NCBI RefSeq assembly: GCF_016863495.1
Contig: NZ_BOOZ01000011.1
Location: 124,001 to 188,000 of the forward strand
Length of the DNA stretch: 64,000 nt
Reading direction: 5' to 3'
From: Micromonospora andamanensis
Lineage (GTDB): Bacteria; Actinomycetota; Actinomycetes; Mycobacteriales; Micromonosporaceae
Under the pieces are notes generated by a model. That model searched no databases. It was given only the letters and a program-made list of their open reading frames with translations, and had not been told where the DNA came from. This document shows positions 56,646-64,000 of this stretch, piece after piece (within the stretch, counting starts at the first letter, position 1; each line of letters begins with the position of its first letter). The position numbers were made by a program, and so were the translations under genes.

Positions 56646-57848
56646 TCACATCGCGGCGGAACTCGGGTCGCTCGCGGCGGCGGCTCGGCGCAGCAGGTAC
56701 CGCCGTTCGGGTTCGCTGCCGGCAAGCGTCGCGGCGGTCCGCCACTGTGCTGCGGCGGCTGCCTGGTCGTCGGCGAGTTCCAGCAGGTGGGCGCGGACGG
56801 CGTGCAGTCGGTGGTGCCCGGCCAGCAGCCCCGACTCCAACTCGGACAGCAGGGTCAGCCCGGCGGCGGGACCGTGGACCATGCCCACCGCCACCGCCCG
56901 GTTCAGCGTGACCACCGGGTTGGGCGCGAGACGCTCCAGCAGTTCGTACAGGGCGAGCACCTGCGGCCAGTCGGTGGCCTCGGTGCCCGGTGCCTCGGCG
57001 TGCACCGCCGCGATGGCGGCCTGGACCTGGTACGGCCCCGGTGGCGAGGTGGCGAGGGTCCGCTCGACAAGGGCGCATCCCTCCTGGATCGCCGCCCGGT
57101 CCCACCGGCGACGGTCCTGCTCCGCCAGCGGCACCAGGTCACCGTCCGGGCCGACCCTGGCCGCCGCCCGGGCCTCGGTGAGCAGCATCAGCGCGAGCAG
57201 GCCGGCCGTCTCCCCGTCGTCGGGCAGTCGCTCGTGCAGCCGCCGGGTCAACCGCAGGGCCTGCCCGGTCAGGTCGGCGCGACGAAGGTGGGGGCCGCTG
57301 CTGGCGCTGTACCCCTCGTTGAACATCAGGTACAGCACCTGGCGTACCACGGCCAGCCGTGCGTCGCGTTCCGCCTCAGGCGGCGGTGCGAACCGGGCGC
57401 CCGCCTCGCGGAGTCGCTGTTTGGCCCGCGAGATCCGTTGCCCCATGGTCCGCTCCGACACCAGGAAGGCGGCGGCGACCTCGGCGGTGGTGAGCCCACC
57501 GACCGCACGCAGGGTCAGTGCCAGCTGCGCGGGCGCGGGCAGCGCCGGATGGCAGCAGAGCAGGAACAACTCCAGCAGGTCGTCGCAGGGCGCCGCGACG
57601 TCGGGCGGCGGGGCGACGAGCGCGTCTCGCGGGGTGAGGTCCAGCGCCGTACGTTCGCGGCGGGTGCGGGCGGACTCGGTGCGTACCAGGTCGACGTAGC
57701 GGCGGGCGGCGACGGTGTGCAGCCAGCCTGACGGTTGCTCGGGAACGCCGTCGAGCGGCCACCGCTCGACGGCGACGACAAGCGCCTCCTGCACGGCGTC
57801 CTCGGCCCGGCCGAAGTCACCGTACCTGCGGACGAGCGTGGCCAGCAC
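56646..57848 (-). CDS. ECF sigma factor, ECF42-like, second copy
   Basis: A 400-residue sigma factor from GTG 57848: region 2 ATLVRRYGDFGRAEDAVQEA, SGWLHTVAARRYVDLVRTES; region 4 LRAVGGLTTAEVAAAFLVSE, RTMGQRISRAKQRL; the long ECF42 C-terminal extension with VLYLMFNEGYSA follows. The open frame continues upstream by 17 codons (LSLDQATVDLLRRLAPQ, like the N-terminus of the first copy), to a CTG at 57897-57899 that overlaps the DGPF gene's stop. Either CTG is the true start, coupled to the stop, or the protein begins at GTG with a shortened helix. Confidence 0.9.
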   Translation of the reverse strand: MLATLVRRYGDFGRAEDAVQEALVVAVERWPLDGVPEQPSGWLHTVAARRYVDLVRTESARTRRERTALDLTPRDALVAPPPDVAAPCDDLLELFLLCCHPALPAPAQLALTLRAVGGLTTAEVAAAFLVSERTMGQRISRAKQRLREAGARFAPPPEAERDARLAVVRQVLYLMFNEGYSASSGPHLRRADLTGQALRLTRRLHERLPDDGETAGLLALMLLTEARAAARVGPDGDLVPLAEQDRRRWDRAAIQEGCALVERTLATSPPGPYQVQAAIAAVHAEAPGTEATDWPQVLALYELLERLAPNPVVTLNRAVAVGMVHGPAAGLTLLSELESGLLAGHHRLHAVRAHLLELADDQAAAAAQWRTAATLAGSEPERRYLLRRAAAASDPSSAAM

Positions 57849-57895
57849 CTGCGGCGCGAGCCGGCGCAGCAGGTCGACGGTGGCCTGGTCGAGGC

Positions 57896-58264
57896 TCAGT
57901 GCTCCGCTCCGTCGCCGGCCATCAACGGCCAGATCTCGATGCCGCCGCTGGCGGAGCCGAACCGCACCCCCGGATACTCGCGGGCGATCTCCAACGCCCG
58001 CTGTTCGTCGTCGACGTCGACCACGAAGTACGACCCGACATACTCCTTGGCCTCCAGGTACGGGCCGTCCGTCACCACAGGCGTGCCGGCGACGATCCGC
58101 ACCGACCTGGGGCGGGACACCAGGCCCTGCACGTCGACCAACTCACCGGAGGCCCGCAGCGACTGGTTGAAGGCGTCCACCTGACCGATCAGGGTGCTCA
58201 GATCGCCGTCCGGCAGGCTGCCCCAGATCTCCTCATTGCCGTAGATCAACATCAGATACTTCAC
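57896..58264 (-). CDS. YCII/DGPF-type protein, second copy
   Basis: A 122-residue protein starting MKYLMLIYGNEEIWGSLPDG; TPVVTDGPYLEAKEYVGSYF shows DGPY in place of DGPF near 66. GTG 58264 has GGAG five bases upstream; ATG 58276 is an alternative adding METT. Its TGA overlaps the possible CTG start of the sigma gene downstream. Confidence 0.88.
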   Translation of the reverse strand: MKYLMLIYGNEEIWGSLPDGDLSTLIGQVDAFNQSLRASGELVDVQGLVSRPRSVRIVAGTPVVTDGPYLEAKEYVGSYFVVDVDDEQRALEIAREYPGVRFGSASGGIEIWPLMAGDGAEH

Positions 58265-58533
58265 GGTCGTCTCCATAAAGGTCGATATGTCCGGAAACGG
58301 ACAGGACGGTGTGGCCTGCCCCGACGCATTGTTGTAGCAGGTAGAGAGGCCGCGGATGGCGGGCCACATCCGATCCTCGGGCCGGGTCGGGAGCGTGACG
58401 TCCCGCCGGCCGCCAGTACGGCAACCGCCGGGTCGCGCCGCCGCGCCGTCCGGCTCCGGCCCGCCGTCGCAGACCAGCCGCACCGACGGTGTTGCACAGC
58501 TGGTCGCGACGACCAAGCCAGGAAGGAGCCGCC

Positions 58534-58803
58534 ATGGCCGCTCCCACCGCCAACGCCTCGATGAACTCCACCACCTATTCGCCAGGCGAGCAGATGCTGC
58601 TGACCGTCAACTACGGCGACGCGGACAACCAGCGGCTCACCGTAACTGTCACCGTGGCCGACGCGCAGGGCAACCGCAGTGCTCCCGTGTCCGTGACCGC
58701 CGTGATCGACCCGCTCACCATCACCGTCGTCGACGACTCGGGGCGCACCTGGTCCCGGGTCTCCGACAGCGGCGCGGTGGCTGTCTACCGGGCGGTGGCG
58801 TGA
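58534..58803 (+). CDS. Small Ig-like beta-sandwich protein
   Basis: An 89-residue protein, MAAPTANASMNSTTYSPGEQ, MLLTVNYGDADNQRLTVTVT, VADAQGNRSAPVSVTAVIDP, an Ig/Big-like fold as found in phage tail and virion surface proteins. GGAAGGAG precedes the ATG. No signal peptide. The stop overlaps the next ATG, so the two proteins are made together and may form one particle or fiber. Confidence 0.7.
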   Translation: MAAPTANASMNSTTYSPGEQMLLTVNYGDADNQRLTVTVTVADAQGNRSAPVSVTAVIDPLTITVVDDSGRTWSRVSDSGAVAVYRAVA

Positions 58804-59840
58804 TGCCGAGGGTGACAGTCACCGTGCGGGACTCCGCCAGCCGGACCGCCAGCGCCACAGTCGCCTACACGGTGTTACCACCCGTGCTGGGCGGCTACTA
58901 CCTCTCCGGCGGCGCGGACCCGACCGCCGACATGGCCGGCGGCAACTTCCGGTCGCTTACCCAGTACCGCAGCTTCGCCGACGCCTTCATCTTTCCCGGC
59001 TACCAGCGGCCCTGGCTGGTCACTCTGGGACGGGCCGGGGTGCAGGTCAACATGGTGCTCGAACTGAAGCACTACGGCGCGCCCGACACCGGGCCACAGA
59101 CGTTCACAGTGGACGGGGTGACGTACACCGTGCCGGCACCGGCGATGACCATCCAGCAGCGGCCCGGCGCGGTCTGGCCGAGGGCGTACGGCTACGGCCA
59201 GGTCATCGCCGGACAGTGCGACGGGTTGTTCGCCCGGGCATTGTCGCAGTACCGGACGATGGGTTTCGGGGTGAACATCCAGCTCGCCTCCGAACTGGAC
59301 ACGGATCATGAGTTCGGCACCACGGAGGCCGGCAGGGCGTACACCTGGGCCGAGTCGGACGCCCGGGCGGTGCAGGCGGTGACGTACATCGTCAACTGGT
59401 TCAGGGCCAGAGGGCTGCCGCAGGGCAGCACCTTCTCGGTCGGGCTCGGTGGCTTCAACCGGGACTGCTTCCGGCGTACCCACCCGGAGGCGTTGATGAC
59501 CCGGCTGGACTACCTCCAGTGGAACGTCTACGCGACAAGTCCCAGCCACACCGCGCTGGAGCGGTTCCGGCGCACCAAGGACTGGGCGGTGGCCGACCTC
59601 GGTCCGGTCGCGTTGTCCCGTCCGGTGCTCATCGCCGAGTGGGGCGTCCGGGTCATCGAGATCCCCGACCAGGCGGCCTGGATCGCCACCGTGCCGCCGG
59701 CCATCGCCCGACTCAACGCCGAACGCGGCCCCCTCATCGCCCGGACGAACTACTTCAACTCCGGCTGGGGCACCCTGAGCCCGAAGGCGACAGGGCTGGC
59801 CGCGCTGCGGGCCGCGTACGCCCGGCCGCCGTACGGCTGA
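58803..59840 (+). CDS. Glycoside hydrolase-like TIM-barrel protein with N-terminal Ig-like strand region
   Basis: A 345-residue protein. MPRVTVTVRDSASRTASATV starts a short Ig-like region; from about 30 a TIM barrel follows: GGYYLSGGADPTADMAGGNF, VNMVLELKHYGAPD, GFGVNIQLASELDTDHEFG (candidate acid/base Glu), LDYLQWNVYATSPSH, PVLIAEWGVRVIEI (candidate nucleophile Glu). It resembles mannanase/cellulase-type barrels found in actinophage minor tail proteins. No signal peptide, so not classically secreted; possibly phage or tailocin derived. Ends in a strong terminator. Confidence 0.7.
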   Translation: MPRVTVTVRDSASRTASATVAYTVLPPVLGGYYLSGGADPTADMAGGNFRSLTQYRSFADAFIFPGYQRPWLVTLGRAGVQVNMVLELKHYGAPDTGPQTFTVDGVTYTVPAPAMTIQQRPGAVWPRAYGYGQVIAGQCDGLFARALSQYRTMGFGVNIQLASELDTDHEFGTTEAGRAYTWAESDARAVQAVTYIVNWFRARGLPQGSTFSVGLGGFNRDCFRRTHPEALMTRLDYLQWNVYATSPSHTALERFRRTKDWAVADLGPVALSRPVLIAEWGVRVIEIPDQAAWIATVPPAIARLNAERGPLIARTNYFNSGWGTLSPKATGLAALRAAYARPPYG

Positions 59841-59848
59841 TCCCGGCG

Positions 59849-59882
59849 CCGGCCCGGTCCGGTGTGCTCCGGACCGGGCCGG
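59849..59882. terminator. 14-bp hairpin terminator
   Basis: CCGGCCCGGTCCGG (59849-59862) pairs with CCGGACCGGGCCGG (59869-59882) over TGTGCT, right after the barrel gene and before the convergent anti-sigma-like gene. Confidence 0.85.
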
Positions 59883-59931
59883 TACGCGCGGCGGGCCGAC
59901 CCCCGTCAGGTCCGACCCGCGTGGCGCCGGC

Positions 59932-61083
59932 TCACCGCGACGGCGGCTGGCCGAGCAGGTCGGTCATGGCGTCCCGCAACTCCGGGGTGAGCGCATGGAG
60001 AAAGTTGACGCTGCGGCACGGCTCGTGCCGGATCCAGAACTCGGCGGTCTCTCCGGTGGCGTCGGCGACGGTAAGTGTGTCGAACAGGGTCGGTTCCTCG
60101 TAGTCCGGCCAGTCGCCGCAGTCGCTGCGCTCCGCCGACCGGCCGACAGCCTGGTTGAGCACGGCCCGCAACTGGTCCGCGCCCGCGCGCCGCCGCTGCT
60201 GTCCGACCAGTTCGCCGGTCTCGCCGCGCACCTCGTACCGGCAGGCGGTGACCTCGATCAGCGGCGTCGGCAGGGCAAGGTACGGATCGCTGTTGTTGAA
60301 ATCGATCCGGTCCAGTGGGCCGTCCTCCGAGCCTTTCCGCATCCGCTGCACCGGAAACGTGGCCGCGCAGGCGGGGGTGGTCACGGTGGCCGGGTCGGTG
60401 GTCGCGACGAGCTGCGCCCGGTACCTGTCGAGGAACGTCCTGATCACCCCGAAATCAATCCCCCGGCCGTGGGTCGCGGTGACCGCCACCCGGCAGTTCT
60501 CGTCAGTCCAGACCGTGACCGGGTCCCGGTCCGGGTAGCGCAGCACCAGGACCGTCTCCTCGTAGGTGGCTTTCAGCGTGCACCTCATCTGCTGGCCGTC
60601 CGGCAGCGGCCGACCCCGTCCGTCCTGCTGAGTCGGTGGTTGGGCGTTGAGCAGCCGGACGATCTCGTCGACGCCGGTGGTGAGGGTCCGGGGGCCGATC
60701 CGGTTCGCCGGATGGGGTCCGCCAGCGACCGGCACCTGGCAGCTGGTGACCTCCACCGCGCCGGTCGGCACCAGCGGCTCGTCGTCGCCGTAGCGCACGA
60801 ACCTCAGGTCCGGACGCCCGTCGAGGCTGGTCGGGCAGTTGGCGTCACCGCGCGGGCCGGGGGTGACGAGTGGGATGACGTCGTCGCGTCCGGGACCAGC
60901 CACCAGCGCCGGCAGGCCGATGCCCAGGCCGACGGTGAGCGCGACCGCCGCCGCGCCGCCGGCCATCCGGCGGCGGTGCCGGCGTACCCGGACGCCGACC
61001 TCGGCGACCCGGTCCGGCGGTGCGGCAAGCGGTGGTACGGCCCCGGCGAGCAGCCCTCGGATGTCCTCGTCGTCGCGGGTCAC
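59932..61083 (-). CDS. Membrane protein, probable partner of the SigE-like sigma factor
   Basis: A 383-residue protein: a cytoplasmic N-terminus (MTRDDEDIRGLLAGAVPPLA), basic stretch VRRHRRRMAG, one membrane helix (AAAVALTVGLGIGLPALVAG, about 44-63), then an extracytoplasmic domain of two related halves (PTGAVEVTSCQVPV, TPLIEVTACRYEV) with several Cys. The gene overlaps the sigma stop by 4 bp. This layout suggests an anti-sigma or signal-receiving partner, though no ZAS zinc motif is visible. Confidence 0.8.
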   Translation of the reverse strand: MTRDDEDIRGLLAGAVPPLAAPPDRVAEVGVRVRRHRRRMAGGAAAVALTVGLGIGLPALVAGPGRDDVIPLVTPGPRGDANCPTSLDGRPDLRFVRYGDDEPLVPTGAVEVTSCQVPVAGGPHPANRIGPRTLTTGVDEIVRLLNAQPPTQQDGRGRPLPDGQQMRCTLKATYEETVLVLRYPDRDPVTVWTDENCRVAVTATHGRGIDFGVIRTFLDRYRAQLVATTDPATVTTPACAATFPVQRMRKGSEDGPLDRIDFNNSDPYLALPTPLIEVTACRYEVRGETGELVGQQRRRAGADQLRAVLNQAVGRSAERSDCGDWPDYEEPTLFDTLTVADATGETAEFWIRHEPCRSVNFLHALTPELRDAMTDLLGQPPSR

Positions 61084-61607
61084 GGTACGACCTCCCGGTT
61101 GGTGAACAGGTTCAGGTCCGGATCGGTACGCAGGCTGCGCAGGGCGCGCGACGACTGCACCTTCACCGTGTTCGTCGAACAGCCCAGCACCTGGGCGGTC
61201 CGCTCCACGGAGAGGTCCTCGACGTAGCGCAGCACCACGATCGCCCGCTGCTGGCGGCTGAGCCGGGCCAGCGCCCGGCGGACCGCGTCCCGGTCGGCCG
61301 ACTCCCGGGCCAGGTCACCGGGCCGGGAGTGGTCCGGCGGTGCGGCGGCCGGGAACTCGGACCGCCACCGCCGACGCCACCACGAGACGTAGGTGGTGAA
61401 CAGCGCCCGACGCAGGTACGCCTCGGGATGCCCGGCCGCGACCACTGTCGGCCAGCGCCGCCAGGCGGCGGCCAGCACGGTCTGGAGCAGGTCCTCGGCG
61501 CGACCGGCGTCGCCGGTGAGCAGCCAGGCTGAGCGCAGCAGCGCACCGGACCGGGCCGCCACGAAGTCGGCGAAGCCCTCAGGTGGTGCCGGGTACCTGT
61601 CGGTCAT
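61080..61607 (-). CDS. SigE-family ECF sigma factor
   Basis: A 175-residue sigma factor: region 2 FADFVAARSGALLRSAWLLT, GDAGRAEDLLQTVLAAAWRR; region 4 RALARLSRQQRAIVVLRYVE, DLSVERTAQVLGCSTNTVKV, the SigE-family form typical of actinomycetes. It heads a two-gene operon with the membrane protein. Divergent from the YtrA operon. Confidence 0.92.
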   Translation of the reverse strand: MTDRYPAPPEGFADFVAARSGALLRSAWLLTGDAGRAEDLLQTVLAAAWRRWPTVVAAGHPEAYLRRALFTTYVSWWRRRWRSEFPAAAPPDHSRPGDLARESADRDAVRRALARLSRQQRAIVVLRYVEDLSVERTAQVLGCSTNTVKVQSSRALRSLRTDPDLNLFTNREVVP

Positions 61608-61698
61608 GCGTACCTCCCGACAGATAGACGCGCCGGCCGGGCCGGAAGGTTAACGCCGGTCGTCCGTCTCCCTTGACACCGGCCGTACCTTGGTTGCA

Positions 61699-61724
61699 TG
61701 GTTAGTTACATGAGTAATGAACCA
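61699..61724. promoter_or_regulatory. YtrA-type operator
   Basis: TGGTTAGTTAC (61699-61709), ATGA, GTAATGAACCA (61714-61724): inverted arms matching at 9 of 11 positions, in the promoter of the GntR/ABC operon. Form and spacing fit YtrA-subfamily GntR sites. Confidence 0.7.
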
Positions 61725-61759
61725 GCCAACCAGTGTGGCGACTGGGAATGGTGGACGTG

Positions 61760-62119
61760 ATGGAGGACGGCCGACCGATCTTCCTCCAGATCGCGGAGCT
61801 GCTGGAGAACTCGATCCTGGACGGGACGTTCCCCGAGGAGAGCCAGGTGCCCTCGACGAACGAGCTGGCCGCCTTTCACCGGATCAACCCCGCGACCGCC
61901 GCCAAGGGGGTCAACACGCTTGTCGACGACGGAACTCTCTACAAAAAGCGAGGAATCGGCATGTTCGTCTCATCCGGTGCCCGAGCGAAGCTCCGCGGCC
62001 GGCGCCGCGACGAGTTCGCCAGGCAGTACGTCCGGCCGCTGCTGACCGAGGCGCGCAAGCTCGGCATCGAACCGGCCGAACTCAAGAGCATGATCGACAC
62101 CTGGGAGGAGGGCCGATGA
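61760..62119 (+). CDS. GntR-family regulator, YtrA subfamily
   Basis: A 119-residue protein: winged HTH MEDGRPIFLQIAELLENSIL, PSTNELAAFHRINPATAAKG, VNTLVDDGTLYKKRGIGMFV and a short C-terminal dimer part (LLTEARKLGIEPAELKSMID), the YtrA layout. These regulate ABC transporter operons and respond to cell-wall stress or antibiotics. ATG 61760 (GGTGG eight bases upstream) is chosen; ATG 61748 and GTG 61733 are alternatives. Stop overlaps the ATPase ATG. Confidence 0.9.
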   Translation: MEDGRPIFLQIAELLENSILDGTFPEESQVPSTNELAAFHRINPATAAKGVNTLVDDGTLYKKRGIGMFVSSGARAKLRGRRRDEFARQYVRPLLTEARKLGIEPAELKSMIDTWEEGR

Positions 62120-63039
62120 GCGCGGTCGTCACGGTCACCGAGCTGACCAAGCGGTACCGAGGGGTGACCGCCCTGGACGGCGTCAGTTTCTCGCTCGCCG
62201 AGAACCGGATCCACGGCCTGCTGGGACGCAACGGGGCCGGCAAGACCACCCTGATGCAGATCCTCACCGCGCAGAACTTCGCCACCAGCGGGGAGATCTC
62301 CGTCTTCGGGCAGCACCCGTACGAGAACGAGCAGGTGCTCTCCCGGATCTCGTTCATCAAAGAGAGCCAGACCTATCCGTCGCACCTTCGGGTCACGCAC
62401 GTCCTGCGCGCGGCCCGCCTGGTCTATCCGGGCTGGGACGAGGAGTTCGCCCAACGGCTCGTCGACGTGTTCCAGTTGCCGCGCGGTCGCAACGTCCGCA
62501 AGCTCTCCCGTGGCATGCTCTCCGCGCTCGGCATCGTGGTCGGGCTCGCCTCGCGTGCCCCACTCACCTTCTTCGACGAGCCCTACCTGGGCCTGGACGC
62601 GGTGGCCCGGCAGATCTTCTACGACCACCTGCTTGCCGACTACACCGAACACCCCCGCACCATCGTGCTGTCGACCCACCTCATCGACGAGGTCAGCGAC
62701 CTGATCGAGCACGTGCTGCTGATCGACAGGGGTCGACTCCTGCTTGATGTCGAGGCGGAGGCGCTGCGCGGCCAGGTGGTCACCGTCTCCGGCCCGGTCG
62801 CGGCCGTCGACGAGTTCTCCCGTACCGGCACCGAACTGCACCGGGCGTCGCTCGGCGGGACGGCCCGGGTCACCGTACGCGGCGACTTCGGCCCGGCCGC
62901 GCACGACCGCGCCCGGTCCCTGGGCCTCGACCTCGAAGCGTCCTCGCTTCAGGACATCGTGGTACGCCTGACCACGTCGCAGAACGGGCACGCGACCGGC
63001 AGCGCCGCCGCGGCAGACAAGAAGGAGGCTGTCCGATGA
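62116..63039 (+). CDS. ABC transporter ATP-binding protein (YtrB/BcrA-like)
   Basis: A 307-residue ATPase: Walker A GRNGAGKTTLMQ near 37, Q-loop region SFIKESQTYPSHL, degenerate signature LSRGMLSALGIV (for LSGGQ) near 131, Walker B LTFFDEPYLGLDAV near 150, H-loop VLSTHLIDEVSD. Together with the permease and YtrA regulator this is a cell-envelope-stress type exporter. Confidence 0.92.
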   Translation: MSAVVTVTELTKRYRGVTALDGVSFSLAENRIHGLLGRNGAGKTTLMQILTAQNFATSGEISVFGQHPYENEQVLSRISFIKESQTYPSHLRVTHVLRAARLVYPGWDEEFAQRLVDVFQLPRGRNVRKLSRGMLSALGIVVGLASRAPLTFFDEPYLGLDAVARQIFYDHLLADYTEHPRTIVLSTHLIDEVSDLIEHVLLIDRGRLLLDVEAEALRGQVVTVSGPVAAVDEFSRTGTELHRASLGGTARVTVRGDFGPAAHDRARSLGLDLEASSLQDIVVRLTTSQNGHATGSAAAADKKEAVR

Positions 63040-63731
63040 ACCGCGCATTTACCGTGGCCCGCCTGCAGTTCGTCGGCTGGCGCAGCGTGGTCGGCTGGCC
63101 GTGGGGCATCCTCGCACTGAGTTTCCTCATCAACGTGGCGCTGTTCAGCGCGATGAACGAGGCCGACGACTTCGAGCCGAGCACCGGCGGGCTGATGAGC
63201 ATCTACGTGGTGATGTTCGTCGCCAGCGTCAACGCGATCACCCAGGACTTCCCGTTCGCGCTCGGGCTGGGCGTCTCACGCCGCAGCTTCTATCTCGGCA
63301 ACGTGCTCCACTTCGCCGGCCAGGCGATCAGCTACGCGGCGGTGCTCTACCTGCTGGCCGTGATCGAGGAAGCCACCGACGGGTGGGGCGTCAACCTGAC
63401 CTTCTTCGGCCTGCCGTTCCTGATGGTCGACAACCCGGTGCTCAGGTTCCTCGGCTTCGCCCTCCCGTTCCTGCTGCTCGGCTTCATCGGCATCGCCATC
63501 GGCCTGGTCTTCAAGCGCTGGGGCATCAACGGCCTGCTGATGCTGAGCACCGTCGCGTTGGCCGGGATCGGTGGGCTCGTCGTGCTCGCCACCTGGCAGG
63601 GCTGGTGGTCGGCGATCGGCGGCTGGTTCGCCGACCAGCCGGGCTGGGCCATGCTGGTCGGCTGGCCGGCGCTGCTCACCCTGCTGCTCGCCGGCCTCAG
63701 CTACTTGACCATCCGACGCGCGACGCCCTGA
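63036..63731 (+). CDS. ABC transporter permease
   Basis: A 231-residue membrane protein with about six helices (WPWGILALSFLINVALFSAM, IYVVMFVASVNAITQDF, HFAGQAISYAAVLYLLAVIE, FLGFALPFLLLGFIGIAIGL, LLMLSTVALAGIGGLVVLAT, LVGWPALLTLLLAGLSYL). ALGLGVSRRSFYLGN is a motif of these small permeases. Overlaps the ATPase stop. Confidence 0.9.
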   Translation: MNRAFTVARLQFVGWRSVVGWPWGILALSFLINVALFSAMNEADDFEPSTGGLMSIYVVMFVASVNAITQDFPFALGLGVSRRSFYLGNVLHFAGQAISYAAVLYLLAVIEEATDGWGVNLTFFGLPFLMVDNPVLRFLGFALPFLLLGFIGIAIGLVFKRWGINGLLMLSTVALAGIGGLVVLATWQGWWSAIGGWFADQPGWAMLVGWPALLTLLLAGLSYLTIRRATP

Positions 63732-63800
63732 CCGTCGGCCCGGCCGGCGCCCGAGGTGGGGCGGACGCCGGCCGCCCGACGCACCGTGGCACGACGGGGG

Positions 63801-63831
63801 CGGCCCCTCCCGACCAGGTCGGGAGGGGCCG
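63801..63831. terminator. 15-bp hairpin terminator
   Basis: CGGCCCCTCCCGACC (63801-63815) pairs perfectly with GGTCGGGAGGGGCCG (63817-63831); outer GCACCGTG/CACGGTGC arms extend it. Lies between convergent genes. Confidence 0.85.
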
Positions 63832-63862
63832 CACGGTGCGGGACGGTCAGCACTCGGGTGGC

Positions 63863-64000
63863 TCAGCGCCAGGTGTCGGTGAGCGTCACCGCGCCGGAGG
63901 CGGTGGCGGTGCGGTCCGCACCCGACTCCCACACCACAGGCCCGGAGTCGGTGCGCTTGACGTACTTGTAGGAGAACGTCGTGCCGGCGGGCAGGTTCAC
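63863..64000 (-). CDS. Starch-binding CBM20 domain, C-terminal end (cut by window edge)
   Basis: The last 45 codons of a leftward gene whose 5' part lies right of the window. [15 protein letters not shown], then [15 protein letters not shown] and VTLTDTWR are the closing strands of a CBM20 starch-binding domain with its conserved Trp and Lys/Tyr, as at the C-terminus of secreted alpha-amylases. The catalytic part is not visible. Confidence 0.85.
   Translation of the reverse strand: MNLPAGTTFSYKYVKRTDSGPVVWESGADRTATASGAVTLTDTWR

Noticed and set aside
58534-59840. Prophage
   Set aside because: Only two phage-like proteins and no capsid, terminase, integrase or lysis genes around them.

Overview
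The window reads as chromosomal DNA of a high-GC actinomycete, most likely Micromonospora or a close relative in the Micromonosporaceae. Codons end almost always in G or C, genes overlap by ATGA or GTGA, and the families present (ebo cluster, PQQ dehydrogenase with ricin-type lectin domains, ThuA-DUF1080 protein, ECF sigma factors with DGPF partners, an actinomycete integrative and conjugative element) fit that group. This assignment is inferred from content; no rRNA or marker gene is present.

Left chromosomal part (1-17.7 kb): the end of an ebo metabolite-export operon (eboA 3' end, TatD-like eboB, eboE, eboF-like phosphodiesterase, polyprenyl synthase). Next come two secreted multidomain carbohydrate-oxidation proteins with near-identical C-terminal ricin lectin domains, a sugar isomerase-like protein and a ROK repressor, which together suggest a sugar or glycoside oxidation locus. 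Then follow a YtxH-like protein, tRNA-Asn, an FAD amine-oxidase-like enzyme, a DUF4034-like protein and a membrane-anchored M16 peptidase.

Integrated element (17,710-37,685): a tRNA with CAT anticodon ends in a 46-bp sequence that is repeated exactly 19,930 bp downstream. Between the copies lie an integrase (stop codon abutting attL), a ribbon-helix-helix-like protein under a striking palindromic promoter, Xis, a RepSA-type rolling-circle initiator, a TraB/FtsK translocase and a Pra/SCO3933-like activator. That is a complete AICE core. Cargo comprises a sigma-like protein, a McrBC-type restriction system with an m4C-type methyltransferase and an unidentified 214-residue partner, a convergent pair of divergent Mur ligases (MurF-like and MurC-like), HTH regulators and a PPC-domain protein.

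Directly right of attR (37.7-40.2 kb) is an accretion zone of three toxin-antitoxin modules: HigBA-like, VapBC-like, and one whose toxin has lost its middle but kept its frame. Each has a palindrome at a promoter that looks leaderless, and the spacers carry a related repeat of about 57 bp.

Right chromosomal part (40.6-64 kb): small regulator-target sets with visible operators (TetR-SDR-MBL; PadR-DUF1048-ABC exporter; ArsR-AHSA1-SnoaL; YtrA/GntR-ABC transporter), two ECF42-type sigma/DGPF pairs, a DapA-like lyase with divergent LysR gene, two APH-fold kinases, a secreted triple-repeat protein, a BAAT-like hydrolase, a RibD-like reductase, an Ig-like plus glycosidase-barrel pair, a SigE-like sigma factor with its probable membrane partner, and the C-terminal starch-binding domain of a protein running off the right edge. 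No rRNA, IS transposase or CRISPR array was seen.
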